This document shows positions 33,569-42,764 of a stretch of DNA of 64,000 nt, in pieces. The DNA is from Caproiciproducens galactitolivorans (lineage in GTDB: Bacteria > Bacillota > Clostridia > Oscillospirales > Acutalibacteraceae): assembly GCF_004768785.1 (NCBI RefSeq), contig NZ_SRMQ01000011.1, forward strand, positions 1 to 64,000, in the 5' to 3' direction. Positions within the stretch are counted from its first letter, which is position 1, and every line of letters starts with the position of its first letter. The notes under the pieces are model-generated. The model was not told the DNA's origin. It saw nothing but the letters and a program-made list of their open reading frames with translations, and did no database searches. A program made the position numbers and the translations under genes.

Positions 33569-34510
33569 TTACCCGATAAATTGCTGTGTCCAGATATACT
33601 GTCCTTTTGCATTTTTTGCAATGCCTACGCCGATCTGCGTAAAGGAGGAATTCAGAATATTGGCTCTATGGCCCGAGGAGTTCATCCAGCCCTGCATAAC
33701 CTGCTGGGGAGAAGTCTGGCCCATTGCAATATTTTCACCAGCAGTACGGTAGCTGATGCCAAACTGCTTCATCATATCAAACGGTGAACCATAAGTCGGG
33801 GAAGTATGGTCAAAATAGTTTAACTTCGCCATATCTTCAGACTTCAGGGTTGCTGTTTTAGTAAGCTGAGAATTTACCGTAAGCGCTTTTAAACCGGCTT
33901 TTGCTCTTTCCTGATTGACAAGCTGAACGACCTGATTCTGGAAAGAGGAATAGCTTCCGGTTGAGGCTGTGTTTGAAGAATCACTCTGGGAAGCAGGTTT
34001 GGAGCTTGAAGAATTCGGTTTTGACAAGGAGCCGGAGCCCGACGTGCAATTGAATTTCGACAGGATTTCACTAACCGTTATTTTCTTGTTGCCAATAACA
34101 CATATACCGTTCCCGTTTGCGTTTTTCGTGCAATTGCTGCTTGCGCTATTTGTATAATTTCCCAAGCTGCAAGTGCTGCCGCAGGTATTCCCTGTCTTGC
34201 AGTTTGCAGTCACACAACTTCCGCTGCTGCATACAGTATTCCCCGCACAGTCAGAAGCCGTTCGGCAAGCTGTATCTGCTGTTTCGCCCGCCGCCTGTCG
34301 GCAGGTGTTTGAAGTACTGGCGTTCTGTTTCGTGGAAATACAGTTGCTGCTGTTTTGTGTGATTGCCGCTACTGCAGGAGAATTCTTCGCAACGGTACTT
34401 GTTACCGTGTTACCATTGGTTGGTATGGCCGATGCGTTGTTATTAATAATCGCGCCTACTGTACCGGACACAAACACACAAGCTATTAAAGCAAGTATTT
34501 TCGTTTTCAT
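33569..34510 (-). CDS. Secreted CAP-domain (SCP/YkwD-like) protein with a 12-Cys region
   Basis: 313 aa. Signal peptide 1-~28 (cleavage near ASA). Residues ~57-155 hold 12 cysteines (57, 70, 82, 88, 94, 99, 104, 110, 114, 127, 137, 155) among Ser/Thr/Asn, a Ser/Lys/Pro linker (~156-185), then a CAP domain (~190-313) with VNQERAKAGLKALTVN, YFDHTSPTYGSPFDMM, AGENIAMG, SSGHRANILNSSFTQIGVG. The CAP core is usual in spore-former YkwD proteins; the Cys-dense middle is not. Might be disulfide-bonded or bind metal outside the cell. Confidence 0.92.
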   Translation of the reverse strand: MKTKILALIACVFVSGTVGAIINNNASAIPTNGNTVTSTVAKNSPAVAAITQNSSNCISTKQNASTSNTCRQAAGETADTACRTASDCAGNTVCSSGSCVTANCKTGNTCGSTCSLGNYTNSASSNCTKNANGNGICVIGNKKITVSEILSKFNCTSGSGSLSKPNSSSSKPASQSDSSNTASTGSYSSFQNQVVQLVNQERAKAGLKALTVNSQLTKTATLKSEDMAKLNYFDHTSPTYGSPFDMMKQFGISYRTAGENIAMGQTSPQQVMQGWMNSSGHRANILNSSFTQIGVGIAKNAKGQYIWTQQFIG

Positions 34511-34553
34511 GTATTATCTCCTTTTCTTTTCTTCTGGGGTCCCCGATTGAAAG

Positions 34554-34569
34554 GTTACATATTTGTAAC
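34554..34569 (-). promoter_or_regulatory. Inverted repeat upstream of the CAP gene
   Basis: GTTAC-N6-GTAAC between the candidate promoter and the start codon, with AA/TT flanks. Possible operator; unproven. Confidence 0.35.
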
Positions 34570-34583
34570 TTTTCTTATTACCA

Positions 34584-34612
34584 ATAGTAACACCATCGGG
34601 TTAAGAAGACAA
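34584..34612 (-). promoter_or_regulatory. Candidate promoter of the CAP gene
   Basis: TTGTCT (34607-34612), 17 bp, TACTAT (34584-34589); modest match to consensus. Confidence 0.4.
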
Positions 34613-34646
34613 TACTGAAAATTATGTAAACTAATCCATATTCTGG

Positions 34647-36533
34647 TTAGGAATTCAATTTCCGAATAATATCATACGCCTGATCCGTATTTTTAATAAA
34701 GCCCTGCACAGTCGTATCAATGCCGCTGTAATCATTGAATTCCACAAAAGCGTTGCTCAGCATATCCGCAAGCTCCTGCGGGAAATCCTTTCTTGCGGCA
34801 AGCGCGTCCTTCGGAATCTCTTCGGTGCGGGCGATAATACAGATCTCATCCGTAAACAAACCGTCTGCGCGGGCCTGGTCATAAACCTCGTCATAGGTCG
34901 CTCCGGCATCCACTTCCCCGGAAAGAACCGCGTTTAGAACATTATTATGATTCCCCAAAAAGACAACCTTTTCGAAGATCGTATCAGGATTCATATGGTT
35001 TTGCTTGATCATATCCCTAGCATACAAATAACCGGAAGCGCTTTTTTCATCGACATAAGCGAAAGTTTTTCCCGGGAGGTCGTTGATGGAGCGCACCCTG
35101 CCGTCCTTGCGCGCGATGATGAAGCCGTTATAGGAACAGCGGCCATTGACCTTCGGCGTTACCAGAACATTCGCACCGAATTTTTGGTGTGCATTTACAT
35201 ACGCAAAAGGAGAAAACCAGCCGATATCAATAATCCCTTTTCCAACACTTTCACTCAGCGCGTCGTAGCTTCGTACAATCAGCGTGCGGCATTTCAGCCC
35301 GATGCTGGAACAGACCCGCTCCAAAATAGGCACATAAGTCTTTTTTATGCGCTCTGGCTCAACAAAAGGATTGACTCCAAAGATGATTTCGTTTGCCTTT
35401 TTAAAATGCAAAGCGTTAAGCTGCAGCGATTCCGACGTTTCCCCGATTTTGTTGCAGAAATCAAGAACCGTCTGGTTTTTCTTTTGCTGTACATCCACCA
35501 TCTGTATCGCTTTGTAGGAAACATCGTGCGTTTCCTGTACGGCGTTCGCAACAGTACTGACGGCGCTTTCAATCTCGCTGGCCGTGTTTTTCTGCATGAT
35601 GGACTCTTCCGTAATGGCAACAAGCGAACTTTGAACATCTTTTAAAATTGAATTGATGCCTTGAATAATTTCCGTCGACTCATTGACGATATTATCCACA
35701 TTCTTCATCTTATCCCGGATATCGGACATCGCCGTATTGGACGTATCGATTTTTTCGATAATGTTTTTAACAACGCCTTCAATAACAGAAATCGCTTCGT
35801 CCGTCTGAACCGCAAGCCTTCTGATTTCGCCGGCAACCACCGAAAACCCGCGCCCCGCCTGCCCGGCTCTGGCCGCTTCAATCGCGGCGTTCAGGGCAAG
35901 CAAATTTGTCTGGCTGGAAATTTTGCGGATATAATCCACAATTTCATTAATTTTATTGGAGGATTCCTGAAGCTCAAGATTGCTGTCGGAAGCCACTTTC
36001 ACCCTGGAGGTAAGGTCGAGAATAAAGTCGCCGATCCCGCGCAGGGTTTGTTCGTTTTTATCCAGCATTTCCACCGAGGTTTCGGAATGCTCCTTGATTT
36101 TCACGATACCGGAATTTAGCGCGTTGCATATGCCAGCCAATTCATTGATGCTTGCATTGATTTCTTCGGTACTGGCGGCATTCTGCTCACTCAGCCTTTC
36201 AATATCATAAGAAATCTCCGTAAGTTTCTCAAACGTTTTCATATTATCCTTTGAAAGCCAAATGAGCTGCTGGGAATCAAACCCCATCGTCTCCGCCACA
36301 CGAAACAGTTCCTCGCCTAAATCACTTTCGTTTTGCGGGTTCTGCGCCGTAGAATAGGAAACTTCGCCCGTTTCGCCAAAGATAGCGTTGGCGCCGAAAA
36401 GAATAAGAGCGCTGCCGATAACAGAGAAAAGGAACCCCGCCACACCGTTAAAATGGAATAGCAACGCTATTCCCTGCAGGAGAACAATTCCCGCTAAGGA
36501 AATCAGCAAAGGTTTTTTGAAAGTCGTATTCAT
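34647..36533 (-). CDS. Methyl-accepting chemotaxis signalling protein fused to a PhnD-like binding domain
   Basis: 628 aa. Two N-terminal helices (~8-27 and ~31-51) form a hairpin with only a few residues outside. No HAMP is evident. Residues ~75-375 are the receptor coiled coil with the CheA/CheW-binding tip [20 protein letters not shown] (205-224). Residues ~383-628 are a periplasmic-binding-protein-like domain of PhnD type: [70 protein letters not shown]. By topology the binding domain is in the cytosol, the reverse of a normal receptor. It has no signal peptide of its own. Suggests an internal sensor for a phosphonate- or phosphate-like or other small anion; ligand not known. Confidence 0.9.
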   Translation of the reverse strand: MNTTFKKPLLISLAGIVLLQGIALLFHFNGVAGFLFSVIGSALILFGANAIFGETGEVSYSTAQNPQNESDLGEELFRVAETMGFDSQQLIWLSKDNMKTFEKLTEISYDIERLSEQNAASTEEINASINELAGICNALNSGIVKIKEHSETSVEMLDKNEQTLRGIGDFILDLTSRVKVASDSNLELQESSNKINEIVDYIRKISSQTNLLALNAAIEAARAGQAGRGFSVVAGEIRRLAVQTDEAISVIEGVVKNIIEKIDTSNTAMSDIRDKMKNVDNIVNESTEIIQGINSILKDVQSSLVAITEESIMQKNTASEIESAVSTVANAVQETHDVSYKAIQMVDVQQKKNQTVLDFCNKIGETSESLQLNALHFKKANEIIFGVNPFVEPERIKKTYVPILERVCSSIGLKCRTLIVRSYDALSESVGKGIIDIGWFSPFAYVNAHQKFGANVLVTPKVNGRCSYNGFIIARKDGRVRSINDLPGKTFAYVDEKSASGYLYARDMIKQNHMNPDTIFEKVVFLGNHNNVLNAVLSGEVDAGATYDEVYDQARADGLFTDEICIIARTEEIPKDALAARKDFPQELADMLSNAFVEFNDYSGIDTTVQGFIKNTDQAYDIIRKLNS

Positions 36534-36629
36534 TTCCCTACCGCCTTGAAATTCAGTTCAAAACTGATTAAAATTTTACTCTTTTACGTTTATTCCATGT
36601 TTAAATTTCACAACGACAAACTTATATGT

Positions 36630-36658
36630 ATTATATTTCAGGTGTAAAATTTTGTCAA
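36630..36658 (-). promoter_or_regulatory. Promoter of the chemoreceptor gene
   Basis: Perfect TTGACA (36653-36658), 17 bp, TATAAT (36630-36635). A sigma-A promoter; no SigD (flagellar) promoter is seen. Confidence 0.85.
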
Positions 36659-36724
36659 TTAAAATTACCTTATGAATATTTTTTTAAATTTTGGTGAAAT
36701 ATACTGAATATTTAAACAGATTAG

Positions 36725-36757
36725 TAAAAAAGCTTCCAAAGAAATGGAAGCTTTTTC
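36725..36757 (-). terminator. Terminator of copA-csoR
   Basis: AGCTTCC/GGAAGCT stem, extended by A5/T5, 8-base loop, then TTTTTTACT on the minus strand. Confidence 0.88.
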
Positions 36758-36769
36758 TGAATTTATTTG

Positions 36770-37042
36770 CTACTTTAGAATTTTATCTAATATGTTCATA
36801 ATTTCATTCAATTTTTCATTTGAGTCGGTGGAATCCCCCTTTTCAAGGGCTTCCCGCACACAGGAATCCAGATGCGCATGCATAATTTCAAGGTTTGTTT
36901 TGCGCAAAATCGCCTGCGTTGCCATCAACTGGTTGGATATATCAATACAGTAGCGATCGTCCTCCACCATTTTCAGAAGCCCGTCCAGCTGGCCTCTGGC
37001 CGTTTTCAACAAGCGGGTTATTTTCGCTTTATCCGCTTTCAT
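36770..37042 (-). CDS. csoR: Copper-sensing repressor CsoR
   Basis: 90-aa all-helical repressor that releases DNA when Cu(I) binds. The C-H-C ligand set is exact: Cys32, His57, Cys61, with the same 25- and 4-residue spacing as characterised CsoR. Start near ITRLLKTARGQLDGLLKMVEDDRYC. Second gene after copA, 24 bases behind it, so made under its own control. Confidence 0.94.
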   Translation of the reverse strand: MKADKAKITRLLKTARGQLDGLLKMVEDDRYCIDISNQLMATQAILRKTNLEIMHAHLDSCVREALEKGDSTDSNEKLNEIMNILDKILK

Positions 37043-37066
37043 TTTTGCCCTCCGCCTTTTCTTTCA

Positions 37067-39613
37067 TTATTTCCCGAACAATCCCTTTTTCTCTTGAATA
37101 GAAACCGCCTCGTAGCCGGCTTCGCTTACCGCATTTTTCAGAACCTCGTCGGAGACATCCGCTTTCAGCGTTACTGTGGCTTTTTTTTGCTTCAGATCCA
37201 CCTTCGCCTCGACCCCCTCGATGGCGTTCAGGGCTTTTTCCACCCTAGCCTTACAGTGCTCACAGCTCATGCCGTTGATTTGAATTACTTTTTTCATCAT
37301 TGAATCTCCTTCCGTTTCTGATAATAATTGTTGCTTCCGCACGCCCCAGTCAGGCCGGAAAAACTTCAGCCGGAGTGCGTTTGTCACCACACAGACCGAG
37401 CTCAGGCTCATTGCAGCCGCGGCAAACATCGGGTTCAGCTTCCAGCCGAACAGGGAATAAAACGCGCCGGCCGCAAGCGGAATGCCTATGCTGTTGTAAA
37501 AGAACGCCCAAAACAGGTTTTCCTTGATATTCCGGATAACCGCTTTGCTAAGCTGAATGGCGGTTACCGCATCCTGCAAATCGTTTTTCATAAGCACAAT
37601 ATCCGCCGATTCCATTGCAATATCCGTTCCCGCGCCAATGGCGATGCCGACATCCGCCCTTGCTAGAGCCGGCGCGTCGTTGATGCCGTCCCCCACCATG
37701 GCAACCTTCCGGCCGGACTGCTGGATTTTACGGATTTCGCTTTCCTTATCCTGCGGGAGCACCTCAGCCACAACCCGGTCGATCGCAAGCTGTTTCCGGA
37801 TGGATTCGGCTGTTTTTTGATTATCGCCCGTGAGCATGACAACATCCAGTCCCATGGATTTTAATTGCCGGATTGCTTGTTCACTAGTGGGTTTTACCAC
37901 GTCGGCCACGGCGATGATGCCCATCGGCTTTTTGCTCTTTGCAAAATACAGAGGTGTCTTCCCGCTTTCCGCGAACACATCCCCCTGTTCCCCAAGAGAC
38001 GACACATCCACTTCCATGCGGTTCATATAGGCCAAATTCCCGGCGAAGTACGGTTCTCCGTTGATTTCCGCCGTGATTCCCAGCCCGGACAAGGCGTTAA
38101 AATTCTGTACGGGTTGAGGGTGGATTCCCATTTCCTCTGCTTTCTCTACGATTGCCTCTGCCAGGGGATGCTCCGAAAGCTTTTCAATGGATGCCGCCGC
38201 TGTAAGCAATTCCTGCTCCGTCACACCTTTGGAAGCGACAATATCCGTTACAACCGGCCTGCCCTCCGTTATGGTTCCCGTCTTGTCGAGGACAATCGTT
38301 TTTACCATATGGGCGGTTTCCAGCGCCTCGGCGGATTTAATAAGGATACCGTTCGACGCCCCCTGACCGGTTCCTACCATAATCGCCACCGGCGTGGCCA
38401 GCCCCAGCGCGCACGGACAGGAAATAACCAGCACGGAAATTCCTATGGACAGGGCGAAGGGAAAGGATTGTCCTACAAAAAGCCATACGGCTGCGGACAG
38501 CACGGCAATCGCAATGACCACCGGAACAAAAACGCCGCTGATTTTATCCGCAAGCTTGGCAATCGGCGCTTTGGAGGCACTTGCGTCCTCCACAAGCGCA
38601 ATAATCTGCGCCAGCGTGGTGTCGTTTCCTACTTTTTCCGCCCTGAATTTTAAGAAGCCGGACTTATTCATAGTTGCGGCAACCACCTTGTCGCCCGCTT
38701 GTTTTTCTACCGGAATGCTTTCGCCCGTAAGCGCGGACTGGTCAACCGCCGAGTTTCCTTCCATGACTGTGCCGTCCACCGGAATACTCTGTCCCGGCCG
38801 GACAAGCACGATATCCCCCACTACAACCTCTTCGACCGGCACCTCCGCTTCGGTTTCCCCGCGCAGGACGGTCGCCGTTTTCGGAGCCAGGTTCATCAGC
38901 TTTGCAATCGCCTCGGATGTTTTTCCCTTTGACCGCGCTTCCAGATATTTGCCAAGCGTGATCAATGTCAGAATGGTTGCGGCCGACTCAAAGTACAAAT
39001 CCATGCTGTACTGCATTACCAGTTCCATCTTATGGTGCCCAAGCCCGTAGCCGATTGCATAAAGGGCAAACACACCGTACAGCAGAGCAGCCGACGAACC
39101 GACGGCGATCAGCGAGTCCATATTGGGCGCTCCGTGAAACAAGGTTTTAAATCCAACCTGATAATATTTCCGGTTGACATACACAATCGGAAGGGTGAGC
39201 AGGAACTGGGTAAACGCGAAGGCAAAGGCATTCTCGGTCCCATGCACCAAATCCGGCAGGGGAAAGCCCAGCATATGCCCCATGGAAAGATACAGAAGCG
39301 GAATCAGGAATGCGAAGGAAACAAGCAACCGGAATTTCATGGATCGGTACTGTTCTTCGACGAAATTGCTGCGCGTATCTTTTTGGGCCTGCACTTCCCC
39401 CCGGTGAAAAACCGACACGCCGTAGCCCGCTTTTTCTACTGCTTTTATAATGGCGCTGTCCCCGGTCAGCGCGGGGTCATAATCAACAGTCATGCTGTTT
39501 GTCAGCAGATTTACATTAACCTTTTGCACGCCTTCCAGCTTGCTGACGCTCTTTTCCACATTCGCCGAGCAGGCGGAACAGGTCATCCCTGTAACTTGAA
39601 ATTTTTGATTCAT
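37067..39613 (-). CDS. copA: Copper-exporting P-type ATPase CopA
   Basis: 848 aa from [19 protein letters not shown], 8 bases behind GGGAGG. P1B-type ATPase: N-terminal heavy-metal domain (GMTCSAC), membrane CPC motif (ISCPCALG), phosphorylation site DKTGTITEG, hinge [11 protein letters not shown]. Unusual for most CopA: a second heavy-metal domain at the very C-terminus ([15 protein letters not shown]), as if a CopZ chaperone gene had fused to it; no separate copZ is present between copA and csoR. Confidence 0.95.
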   Translation of the reverse strand: MNQKFQVTGMTCSACSANVEKSVSKLEGVQKVNVNLLTNSMTVDYDPALTGDSAIIKAVEKAGYGVSVFHRGEVQAQKDTRSNFVEEQYRSMKFRLLVSFAFLIPLLYLSMGHMLGFPLPDLVHGTENAFAFAFTQFLLTLPIVYVNRKYYQVGFKTLFHGAPNMDSLIAVGSSAALLYGVFALYAIGYGLGHHKMELVMQYSMDLYFESAATILTLITLGKYLEARSKGKTSEAIAKLMNLAPKTATVLRGETEAEVPVEEVVVGDIVLVRPGQSIPVDGTVMEGNSAVDQSALTGESIPVEKQAGDKVVAATMNKSGFLKFRAEKVGNDTTLAQIIALVEDASASKAPIAKLADKISGVFVPVVIAIAVLSAAVWLFVGQSFPFALSIGISVLVISCPCALGLATPVAIMVGTGQGASNGILIKSAEALETAHMVKTIVLDKTGTITEGRPVVTDIVASKGVTEQELLTAAASIEKLSEHPLAEAIVEKAEEMGIHPQPVQNFNALSGLGITAEINGEPYFAGNLAYMNRMEVDVSSLGEQGDVFAESGKTPLYFAKSKKPMGIIAVADVVKPTSEQAIRQLKSMGLDVVMLTGDNQKTAESIRKQLAIDRVVAEVLPQDKESEIRKIQQSGRKVAMVGDGINDAPALARADVGIAIGAGTDIAMESADIVLMKNDLQDAVTAIQLSKAVIRNIKENLFWAFFYNSIGIPLAAGAFYSLFGWKLNPMFAAAAMSLSSVCVVTNALRLKFFRPDWGVRKQQLLSETEGDSMMKKVIQINGMSCEHCKARVEKALNAIEGVEAKVDLKQKKATVTLKADVSDEVLKNAVSEAGYEAVSIQEKKGLFGK

Positions 39614-39625
39614 CAAAACACCTCC

Positions 39626-39640
39626 CACCCCGGTGGGGTG
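39626..39640 (-). promoter_or_regulatory. CsoR-type operator
   Basis: CACCCC-ACC-GGGGTG, a GC-rich inverted repeat 8 bases downstream of the -10 box, resembles known CsoR operators (runs of C then G in an AT-rich surround). Explains copper control of copA-csoR. Confidence 0.8.
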
Positions 39641-39647
39641 TATAGTC

Positions 39648-39676
39648 AGTATAAGCTCGGATATCCCTTTTGTCAA
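39648..39676 (-). promoter_or_regulatory. copA-csoR promoter
   Basis: TTGACA (39671-39676), 17 bp, TATACT (39648-39653). Confidence 0.9.
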
Positions 39677-39804
39677 CTGGATTTTACCTAAATTTTTTTA
39701 AAAAAGCTCCCCATCTTCGTGCGTTTTCAAACGCCCGCCGCGTTGCATAAATCCTGTTTTGTGCTAAACTTATATATTGGCTATTACGTTAGGAGGTCTA
39801 TTTT

Positions 39805-40770
39805 TTGAAGAAAGGCTATCTTTACATCATTCTCGCAACTTTCTTTTTCAGCTCAATGGAAATCGCCTTGAAAATTTCCGCCGGTAGTTACAACCCCATT
39901 CAGCTAACTTTTTTAAGGTTCTTGATCGGCGCGCTGGTGCTGCTGCCGCTGGCGGTGCGTGAAATCCGGAAAAAGCAGATTTCTTTCCGCTTTAGCGACT
40001 GGAAATTCTTCTCATTAACCGGATTCATCTGCGTCGTTGTCAGTATGATTTTATATCAGCTCGGGATTGTATTTTCCAAAGCCTCCGTAGTTGCTGTCCT
40101 GTTCAGCTGCAACTCGGTTTTTGTTATCCTGTTTGCTTATCTGGTTTTAGCGGAAAAAATATACCGCCATACAATCCTTTCGATTGTGATCAGCGTCGCG
40201 GGTATGCTTGTCATTATTAATCCCGCCCACCTATCCGGCAATGCGGCGGGGATTGTTTTTTCCATCGGCGCGGCAATCACTTTCGCTCTATATAATGTAA
40301 TCGGCCGGACAAGGAGCGACCGTTACGGAGGCATTACGCTGACCTGTTTCAGCTTTCTGTTCGGATGCGCCGAAATGCTTATTTTTATTGCGGTTACGCA
40401 CATTTCCGCCGCAGCAGATTGGTTTGCCGGCGTGGGATTCCCCATGTTCGCAAACGTGCCGATCCTTGCCGGAATCCAACCGTCTTTGCTCCCGGGGCTG
40501 ATCTACGTCGGTATATTTGTCACCGGTCTGGGATACACCTTTTACTTCCGCGCAATGGAGGAAACCTCAGCCGCAACCGCTTCCCTTGTTTTCTATATTA
40601 AACCTGTGCTTGCGCCGATCTTTGCTTTTATTGTGCTGAAAGAACCCATCTCAATGCAAATGTCCATCGGCATTCTTCTGATTATTATTGGTTCCTTTCT
40701 TTCGTTCATACCCGGCATCCGTCTTAAAAAGGCAAGCGAAGAGCGCAAAAGCCTTTCGGAAGATATTTAA
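39805..40770 (+). CDS. EamA-family (DMT) transporter
   Basis: 321 aa, ten hydrophobic helices as two EamA repeats (the second begins near GNAAGIVFSIGAAITFALYNVIG). TTG start, 8 bases behind AGGAGG. Members export amino acids, metabolites or drugs; the substrate cannot be read from sequence. Single gene, divergent from copA. Confidence 0.88.
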   Translation: MKKGYLYIILATFFFSSMEIALKISAGSYNPIQLTFLRFLIGALVLLPLAVREIRKKQISFRFSDWKFFSLTGFICVVVSMILYQLGIVFSKASVVAVLFSCNSVFVILFAYLVLAEKIYRHTILSIVISVAGMLVIINPAHLSGNAAGIVFSIGAAITFALYNVIGRTRSDRYGGITLTCFSFLFGCAEMLIFIAVTHISAAADWFAGVGFPMFANVPILAGIQPSLLPGLIYVGIFVTGLGYTFYFRAMEETSAATASLVFYIKPVLAPIFAFIVLKEPISMQMSIGILLIIIGSFLSFIPGIRLKKASEERKSLSEDI

Positions 40771-40821
40771 GAAATCAAAAGTGCATTTAAGGCGGAAACT
40801 GGTGAAACAAAACACAGCCAA

Positions 40822-40862
40822 AACGGGCCATCCGCGGGAATTGCTCCCGCGGATGGCCCGTT
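40822..40862. terminator. Bidirectional terminator
   Basis: 18-bp near-perfect stem (AACGGGCCATCCGCGGGA and its complement) with a 5-base loop between the converging DMT and ABC genes. Confidence 0.9.
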
Positions 40863-40874
40863 CTTTCTCTTTCT

Positions 40875-42764
40875 TTATTCCAGTTCAAACTGCCCTGTAT
40901 AAAGCTGATAGTATTTCCCACGCTGCTGAATCAGATCGTCATGGCTACCGCGCTCAATGATTTCCCCGTTCTCCAGAACCATGATGGCATTCGCGTTATG
41001 AACCGTAGACAGGCGGTGCGCGATTACGAACACCGTACGCCCTTTCATCAGCTTATCCATTCCCTTTTCAATTAGGGCCTCTGTCCGGGTATCAATCGAG
41101 CTTGTCGCTTCATCCAGAATCAGTACCGGAGGGTCGGCAACCGCCGCGCGGGCAATAGCCAGAAGCTGGCGCTGGCCCTGGCTCAGGTTCGAGCCGTCGC
41201 CGGTCAACATTGTATCGTAACCCTGCGGCAGATGCCGGATAAAGTAATCGGCGTTTGCCAACTTTGCCGCCGCAACAACCTCTTCGTCGGTGGCATCCAG
41301 CTTACCGTAGCGGATATTTTCCCGCACGGTCCCGGTAAACAGATGGGTATCCTGCAAAACCATGGCAAGCGAACGGCGCAGGTCGTCCTTGCGGATCTTT
41401 TTGATATTTATGCCGTCGTATACGATATTTCCTTCGTTTACGTCGTAAAAACGGTTAATCAGGTTGGTAATGGTGGTTTTCCCCGCTCCGGTGGAACCCA
41501 CAAACGCAATCTTCTGCCCCGGTTTCGCATAAAGGGAAACGTCATGCAGAACGGTTTTCTTTCCGTCATAGCTGAAGGTAACGTCTTGGAAACGGACGTC
41601 GCCGTTCAGCTTCGTATACGTGGTCGTACCGTCGCTGTGCGGATGCTTCCATGCCCAGAGCCCTGTGCGCTCCGACGTTTCCGAAAGGCTTCCGTCCTCA
41701 TTTTCTTTTACATTGACAAGCGTTACGTAGCCGTCATCCGTTTCCGGCTCGGCGTCGATTACTTCAAAAATACGCTCCGCACCGGCAAGCGCCGCCAGAA
41801 CCACGTTGAATTGCTGCGAAATCTGGGTAATCGGCTGCGAAAAGGTTCTTGTGTACTGCAGGAAGGAGGCGATCGAACCGATGTCCATTCTTCCGGTAAT
41901 CACAAGCGCCGCGCCGGCGGCGGCCGTCATTGCGTAGTTTACATAGGTAAGGTTGCCCATAATCGGCATCAGGACATTTGCGAAAAAGTTCGCGTTAGTC
42001 GCCGCCCGGCGCAGATTTTGGTTCAGTACGCCGAATTCCTTCTTCACCTGGTCTTCATGGCAGAAAACCTTAACCACCTTCTGCCCTTCAATCAATTCTT
42101 CAATATATCCGTTTGCGGCGCCGATCGCCTTTTGCTGTTTTTTAAAGTAATCGGCGGAATTGCCACCGACTTTCTTAATAATCAGCAGCATAACCGCAAG
42201 CATAAGCACAATAAGTAGCGTCAGGATCGGGCTGAGCACGAGCATAATGATAAAAGTTCCTACCACGGTAATCGCGGAGGACAAAAGCTGCGTTACGCCC
42301 ATGGAAATTGCCTCGCGCAGGGTATCGACATCACTCGTAAAACGGCTCATCAGTTCCCCGTGCGTATGCGTATCAAAGTAGCTGATTGGAAGGTCCTGCA
42401 GCCGGTTGAACAAATCCGTACGCACAGCATTCAGCGTCCGGTTTGCCGCCTTTACCATAAGCTGGGTATATAGAAATGTGGCGAGGACGCCGACAAGGTA
42501 GACGCCACCCATTATGAAAACCATCTTTACAAACAGCAAAAGATCCTGGGCCGTAACCGGTTTGCCGATCAGCGGCACAATGCTGTTCACCACAGGTTTT
42601 ATAAAATACGTACCCGCAACATTTGCGCAGGAAGCAATCAAAACAAAAAGAATGATAAGAATGAACCTTACCTTCTGACGGACAATGTAGCCCATAACTC
42701 TGGATAAGGTTTTCCGGATGCTTTTCGGCTTTGCACCCGTTGCAGCTCTTCTCGGTCCCGGCAT
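40875..42764 (-). CDS. ABC exporter half-transporter (subunit 2)
   Basis: 629 aa. Basic N-terminus, six-helix membrane domain (~20-320), an insert of ~40 residues between membrane and ATPase domains (DDGYVTLVNVKENEDGSLSE...), ATPase with Walker A GSTGAGKTT, signature LSQGQRQLLAIARA, Walker B LILDEATSSID and H-loop AHRLST: full catalytic set. Stop/start overlap by one base with the preceding subunit; they likely form a heterodimer of the multidrug/peptide type. Confidence 0.93.
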   Translation of the reverse strand: MPGPRRAATGAKPKSIRKTLSRVMGYIVRQKVRFILIILFVLIASCANVAGTYFIKPVVNSIVPLIGKPVTAQDLLLFVKMVFIMGGVYLVGVLATFLYTQLMVKAANRTLNAVRTDLFNRLQDLPISYFDTHTHGELMSRFTSDVDTLREAISMGVTQLLSSAITVVGTFIIMLVLSPILTLLIVLMLAVMLLIIKKVGGNSADYFKKQQKAIGAANGYIEELIEGQKVVKVFCHEDQVKKEFGVLNQNLRRAATNANFFANVLMPIMGNLTYVNYAMTAAAGAALVITGRMDIGSIASFLQYTRTFSQPITQISQQFNVVLAALAGAERIFEVIDAEPETDDGYVTLVNVKENEDGSLSETSERTGLWAWKHPHSDGTTTYTKLNGDVRFQDVTFSYDGKKTVLHDVSLYAKPGQKIAFVGSTGAGKTTITNLINRFYDVNEGNIVYDGINIKKIRKDDLRRSLAMVLQDTHLFTGTVRENIRYGKLDATDEEVVAAAKLANADYFIRHLPQGYDTMLTGDGSNLSQGQRQLLAIARAAVADPPVLILDEATSSIDTRTEALIEKGMDKLMKGRTVFVIAHRLSTVHNANAIMVLENGEIIERGSHDDLIQQRGKYYQLYTGQFELE

